In this document: in pieces, positions 60,335-64,000 of the stretch
Position numbering within the stretch: the stretch's first letter is position 1
Layout: each line of letters begins with the position of its first letter
Assembly: GCA_965153455.1 (NCBI GenBank)
Contig: OZ234498.1
Location: 558,001-622,000, forward strand
Origin: Sphagnum compactum
Taxonomy: Eukaryota > Bryophyta > Sphagnopsida > Sphagnales
Direction: 5' to 3'
Length of the DNA stretch: 64,000 bases
Program-made: the position numbers and the translations under genes
The notes under the pieces: generated by a model
What the model was told of the DNA's origin: nothing
The model's input: only the letters and a program-made list of their open reading frames with translations
Databases searched by the model: none

Positions 60335-61669
60335 TTAGAGTTCATCTGCATGACTTTGAAATGAGTCTTGTGTACCTCCTCCTCCCTGTGGCTCCTGCAC
60401 AAGGTTCTTACCATAGGGTTCATAACATTTCAAGGCAGGTAGAGGTTGACTTCGTTGGTCCCACAAAGACCGCTTCCAGAAGTGATTCCCTTCACCAGGG
60501 TATGCTTCACCCACCAGCAACCAAGCAGACTCCCAATAAACAACACCAACTCCCAAATGTCCTGGCACAGAGTTTACAACCTGAAGCAGATTGCTTAGAG
60601 CAGAAGCTTGGGTAGTGGGAGATTCAGAGGGTGGCGTCCAGTCATCAGCAGTTTCAACCACTACTATGGGCATGCCATACCGACGTGCAACCACTGCAAG
60701 AGATGCCTGGAGGGCAGAGAGAGAAGCACCACCATCCTCTGGGGGGGGGTAAAAGGAAAGGCCCAAGAAATCGAAAATCACATGATTTGCTCGCATGAGA
60801 TCCATGAACCATGTGACCAAACCCTGATCCTGTCCATTGTTGATGTGTATCATGGAAGAGATGCCACGACTCTTGACTGCTGCCAATCCACTCTTCAGAA
60901 GCCCAGTGAAATTCTGGGTGTTACTGAGACTCCCGACCGGCCATAACACTCCATTGGAAACCTCATTGCCAACTGCAACCATGAATGGCGGTGTCCCTTG
61001 AGCTCGCAAAGCATCAATTACATCACCAACATAGTTGTTGAGGGTTATGCTCAAAGCATCGAAGTCCAACCCACTCCATGCAGCTGGGGTTGTTTGCTGT
61101 CCAGGATCAGCCCAGGAGTCTGAGAGGTGTAGACACACAAGAACCTTGAGGTTGGCTTGTTTGGCTCTCTTGGCAAACCGAAGCACACTCGGTAGGTCAC
61201 TGTATCCAACAGGTGGATTCACCCACAAACGCAGACGGACCAGGTTTGCTCCATGCTCAGCTACTATGAGTTCAGGAGCTTTAGGCTTAGGTGAGTCGAA
61301 GTCGTAGTACTGCCCGCCATTCTTCTCACATTGAAGTACAGTTGAGAGATCATGTCCTAGTAGCATTCCTGATCTCCGTGCCATGATCTTGTTCCTCCTG
61401 AATCCTGATCTTCTACTGTATTGGAGTTGATCAGAGAAAGCACTAAGGATTATCCCTGATGATGAAACTTGGATCCAATAAAGAAAAGGTTGATCTTTTG
61501 CTGCAGCAGCAGCAGCAATAGCAGCAATTGGATCAGAGATGAGAAAGAAATTGGGAGTTGTTGCTGAGGAAAAAGGGCTGCAGAAACGTAGCAGACGGGA
61601 GAGGAGACGACGATGATGTAAAGAAAACTTGCTCGTAATTTCACAACTGCATGCAATGCGCGTGCACAC
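60335..61669 (-). CDS. GH53 arabinogalactan endo-beta-1,4-galactanase, intronless
   Basis: One uninterrupted ORF of 444 codons; the catalytic domain starts near a second ATG at 61384 (349 codons), so translation may begin at either. Family GH53 hydrolyses beta-1,4-galactan, a side chain of pectin RG-I. Motifs in order: GHDLSTVLQCEKNG (family: G-D-S), NLVRLRLWVNPP, HLSDSWADPGQQTTPAAW, VAVGNEVSNGVLWP with the acid/base Glu236, FLGLSFYPP, VVVETADDW with the nucleophile Glu339 (long numbering), and YWESAWL near the end. All catalytic positions of a TIM-barrel GH53 enzyme look intact. The first 95 residues are low-confidence: Ser/Leu-rich, then an alanine run from a GCA/GCT triplet repeat, with no clean signal peptide. 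The C-terminus is HADEL, matching the ER-retention pattern [KRHQSA]-[DENQ]-E-L. No intron, unlike the neighbours. Confidence 0.9.
   Translation of the reverse strand: MCTRIACSCEITSKFSLHHRRLLSRLLRFCSPFSSATTPNFFLISDPIAAIAAAAAAKDQPFLYWIQVSSSGIILSAFSDQLQYSRRSGFRRNKIMARRSGMLLGHDLSTVLQCEKNGGQYYDFDSPKPKAPELIVAEHGANLVRLRLWVNPPVGYSDLPSVLRFAKRAKQANLKVLVCLHLSDSWADPGQQTTPAAWSGLDFDALSITLNNYVGDVIDALRAQGTPPFMVAVGNEVSNGVLWPVGSLSNTQNFTGLLKSGLAAVKSRGISSMIHINNGQDQGLVTWFMDLMRANHVIFDFLGLSFYPPPEDGGASLSALQASLAVVARRYGMPIVVVETADDWTPPSESPTTQASALSNLLQVVNSVPGHLGVGVVYWESAWLLVGEAYPGEGNHFWKRSLWDQRSQPLPALKCYEPYGKNLVQEPQGGGGTQDSFQSHADEL
61496..61530. repeat. GCA/GCT triplet tract in GH53 N-terminal region
   Basis: gctgcagcagcagcagcaat and agcagcaat repeat; on the minus strand it encodes a short alanine run if the upstream ATG is used. 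Confidence 0.8.
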
Positions 61670-62140
61670 TTGAACTCCAAAGAGGTTTCCGATCGACCGC
61701 CGATGGATACTAAGGAACTACATCGCGTGTGGTAGAATCAATGGGCCGGGGAGAGTGAGAGAAGGGGGGTGTTTCACGAAGACCGCGTGGACGACGACCC
61801 GAGAAATACCTCGCAAGCAATTCCGACGACTCGGTAATCTTCTCCACATTTGTAAGCAAACCAAATCCATAATCCGCGTGGATGTGCTTCGCATCTACTT
61901 CACGATTCCTGTGACGACGGTGTCCCACTGCCAATGCTGCCACGAAATTTTTGTTTGTTTGAATTTTCACTACTCCCGTCCCGTGCCGATTTTGCCGCCG
62001 CACGAGGAATTTCGTCAACGAGGCATCTCGAGGAGGAACGTGGAAGAATCTGGAAGAATCTCGTCCGTGCTGGTCTTGCAGCAGTACGAAGAATCTCGTC
62101 CATGACAACGGGCAAGAAGTTAGAACTTTGAACAAACATA
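61670..62140. other. GC-richer region upstream of GH53, no gene assigned
   Basis: Probable promoter of the minus-strand GH53 gene. Overlapping ORFs on both strands (141 and 116 codons) have no recognisable motif. It contains short direct repeats of gaagaatct(g/c)gtcc-type words (about 62043-62100). Confidence 0.4.
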
Positions 62141-64000
62141 CAAATAATTAGCTTCAATTCCTTTAAATCTTATCAAAATGAGATTTGAAAAATTATGCAA
62201 GAATTAATTAAAATAAAACACGTCAATGTTAAAATAAATTTACATTTTTTTTTTGAGTTATAAATGTTTTTAATTAATCTAATGTTATTTTTAAAACTTC
62301 AATAAGGCTTAAAGAAAAGAAAATTATATTGATATTTGTCAAAATTGTTGAGAAATAAAAACTAGTGGATTATTATTAAAAATGCACAATAGAAGAATCA
62401 AGATTTGTTTTACATATTTATTCATCAACTATTGAACTTATTAAAAAATTAAGTCTAAAATTCATTAGAAGAAATCTTGTCCATTCCAATCATGTGTTTG
62501 TGACTAAGGTGTGAGTATTGTCCCAATCAACTTGTTTTGTGACTATATATATGTAGCAATCCAATGTTGACCTAAGTTACAAATGACAAATGAAACAAAT
62601 GGATGTAAATTATGGTCATAGATGCAACTATAATTTTTGAATACCTTGTGTTTGGATTTTAAAATTTGATGAAAATTTAACATATGATAATCAATTATTG
62701 TTAGATTCCATTGATGGATGAAAACCAAGTCATTTTTGTAATTACTTTAACATTTTTTTGTCAATATACATAAATGATTAGACCACATGTTGCATCAAAT
62801 TTGTGATTGCAATTGATTATCAAAGTTTATAAAATTGCATTCAATGTTGGCATTGGTGGTAATTCAGTTCTACATTATTGTCTAAACTCCATATTGGAAA
62901 CTATCTTAGCCTATATTAACATACCTACTAAACAAGAGTAACTAGCTTAGCCTAAATCTAAATATTGGGTAACGATTTAACTTATCTAAACCTTCCTATT
63001 ATAACGAGTAGGTAGGTTATGACATATATATTATTATAAATTAATAATTAAGTTAGGTTTTAAGGTTAGGCAATGATAAACTACTATTACTTATAATTAA
63101 TAGCTGGTAATCCATGTTAATTGCTAACTAGGTTAAATTAGAATAGGCTAATTATTATTACCTATATATAAGTAATAGATTACACTATTAGTTATGTTAA
63201 GTAGACTAAACATATAATTAATGGCATCATACATAATATAATTTATATTTAATTTATATTTATCATACTACTAAATTAATAATAAAATATATAATATTTA
63301 TGACCTATTGTTGATTATTTTATATATGAATAAACTAGATATTACTACCTTTATATTAGAATTTTAAATGAAATTACAATATATTGTATAATATAATTTT
63401 AAATTTTTCTTGGTTAAAAATTGGGAGCTATATCATTTATTTATTATTATGTTAACTGAATAATCTTTTTCAATAATAAATCATGTGCTTGAGTTTTTTT
63501 TCAAAAAATGGTCAATGAAAAAAAAATTTACAACGAAATTCAATTTTTTTTTTGGTCAAATTGAGTTTACATTTTTGAAAGGATAACAACATAAATGTGT
63601 GCATGATTGAAAAAAAAAAGAAAAAGAACTTCCACTTCTATCATTTCAATAAAATATTGATAAGATGTTAAATACGAAAATTGATATTTGTGCAACATTT
63701 AGAACAAAGCATGGGTTAAATAAAATGCACCCCTCTATGGTTTCATAACAAATGGGGTCGTTTATTGGTCAAGGAGTTGGTTTCCATTCTCGAGGTTCAA
63801 AAATCAATTTTCACCAATGACATGATGGTGGTCGATGATTTGTTAACCAAATATTCCCTAGGGAATATTTATCCTAGGTGGCCTATGTAAGGTGCATCTC
63901 TTAAGAGCCTACCTAGTTACTTAAAGTAGGTTTTTAACTTAAACTCGGTAGTGACACATGTCAAAAAATCATAGGATGAAAATAATTATATTTTATTTAA
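62141..64000. other. AT-rich intergenic DNA
   Basis: Very AT-rich, no ORF or repeat of note beyond frequent taggtta/ctaacctaa words at 62890-63180. Confidence 0.45.

Noticed and set aside
61710-62135. 141-codon minus-strand ORF upstream of GH53
   Set aside because: No motif, a competing 116-codon ORF on the plus strand, and position in the GH53 promoter.

Overview
This is nuclear DNA of a land plant (streptophyte). The evidence is a chloroplast FtsH-like import-motor subunit gene with 14 spliced exons, GT-AG introns of about 70 to 810 bp, telo-box promoter words (AAACCCTAA), an F-box/kelch gene and plant-type non-LTR retrotransposon relics. Gene islands of moderate GC lie in very AT-rich, repeat-filled DNA. 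Compact introns and a GH53 galactanase gene fit a seedless plant (bryophyte or lycophyte) better than a flowering plant, but the species cannot be fixed from the sequence. Layout: 1-9.3 kb is AT-rich and holds a decayed LINE (about 1.36-3.68 kb) and a TIR-bounded element (5.0-5.75 kb). 10.18-16.53 kb (minus) is FTSHI2/EMB2083. 17.6-20.2 kb is a C-rich minisatellite plus AT-rich DNA with a tRNA-like SINE candidate. 20.78-23.70 kb (plus) is a class I PLP aminotransferase (10 exons). 24.5-27.6 kb is a GC-richer island with at least one probable minus-strand exon that I could not assemble into a gene. 27.6-51.1 kb is a repeat desert: a foldback MITE, tandem repeats, a second truncated LINE and a relic of unknown type. 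51.19-56.13 kb is a divergent pair: a tiny minus-strand gene with two alternative 32-nt exons, and the ribosome-biogenesis gene ESF1 on the plus strand, with telo-boxes between them. 57.04-59.43 kb (plus) is an F-box/kelch gene. 60.34-61.67 kb (minus) is a GH53 endo-beta-1,4-galactanase. The rest is AT-rich DNA. The genes do not form one pathway; as usual in plant nuclear DNA they are independent units (plastid import motor, amino-acid transamination, rRNA processing, ubiquitin ligase adaptor, cell-wall glycan hydrolase). All exon joins were made by hand from GT/AG sites, reading-frame phase and remembered family sequence; no alignment was run. The best leads are the frame-enforced mutually exclusive 32-nt exons of the small gene at 51.19-52.57 kb, the intronless GH53 gene ending in an ER-retention-like ADEL, the conserved-looking ORF inside FTSHI2 intron 1, and the tandemly duplicated promoters of FTSHI2 and ESF1.
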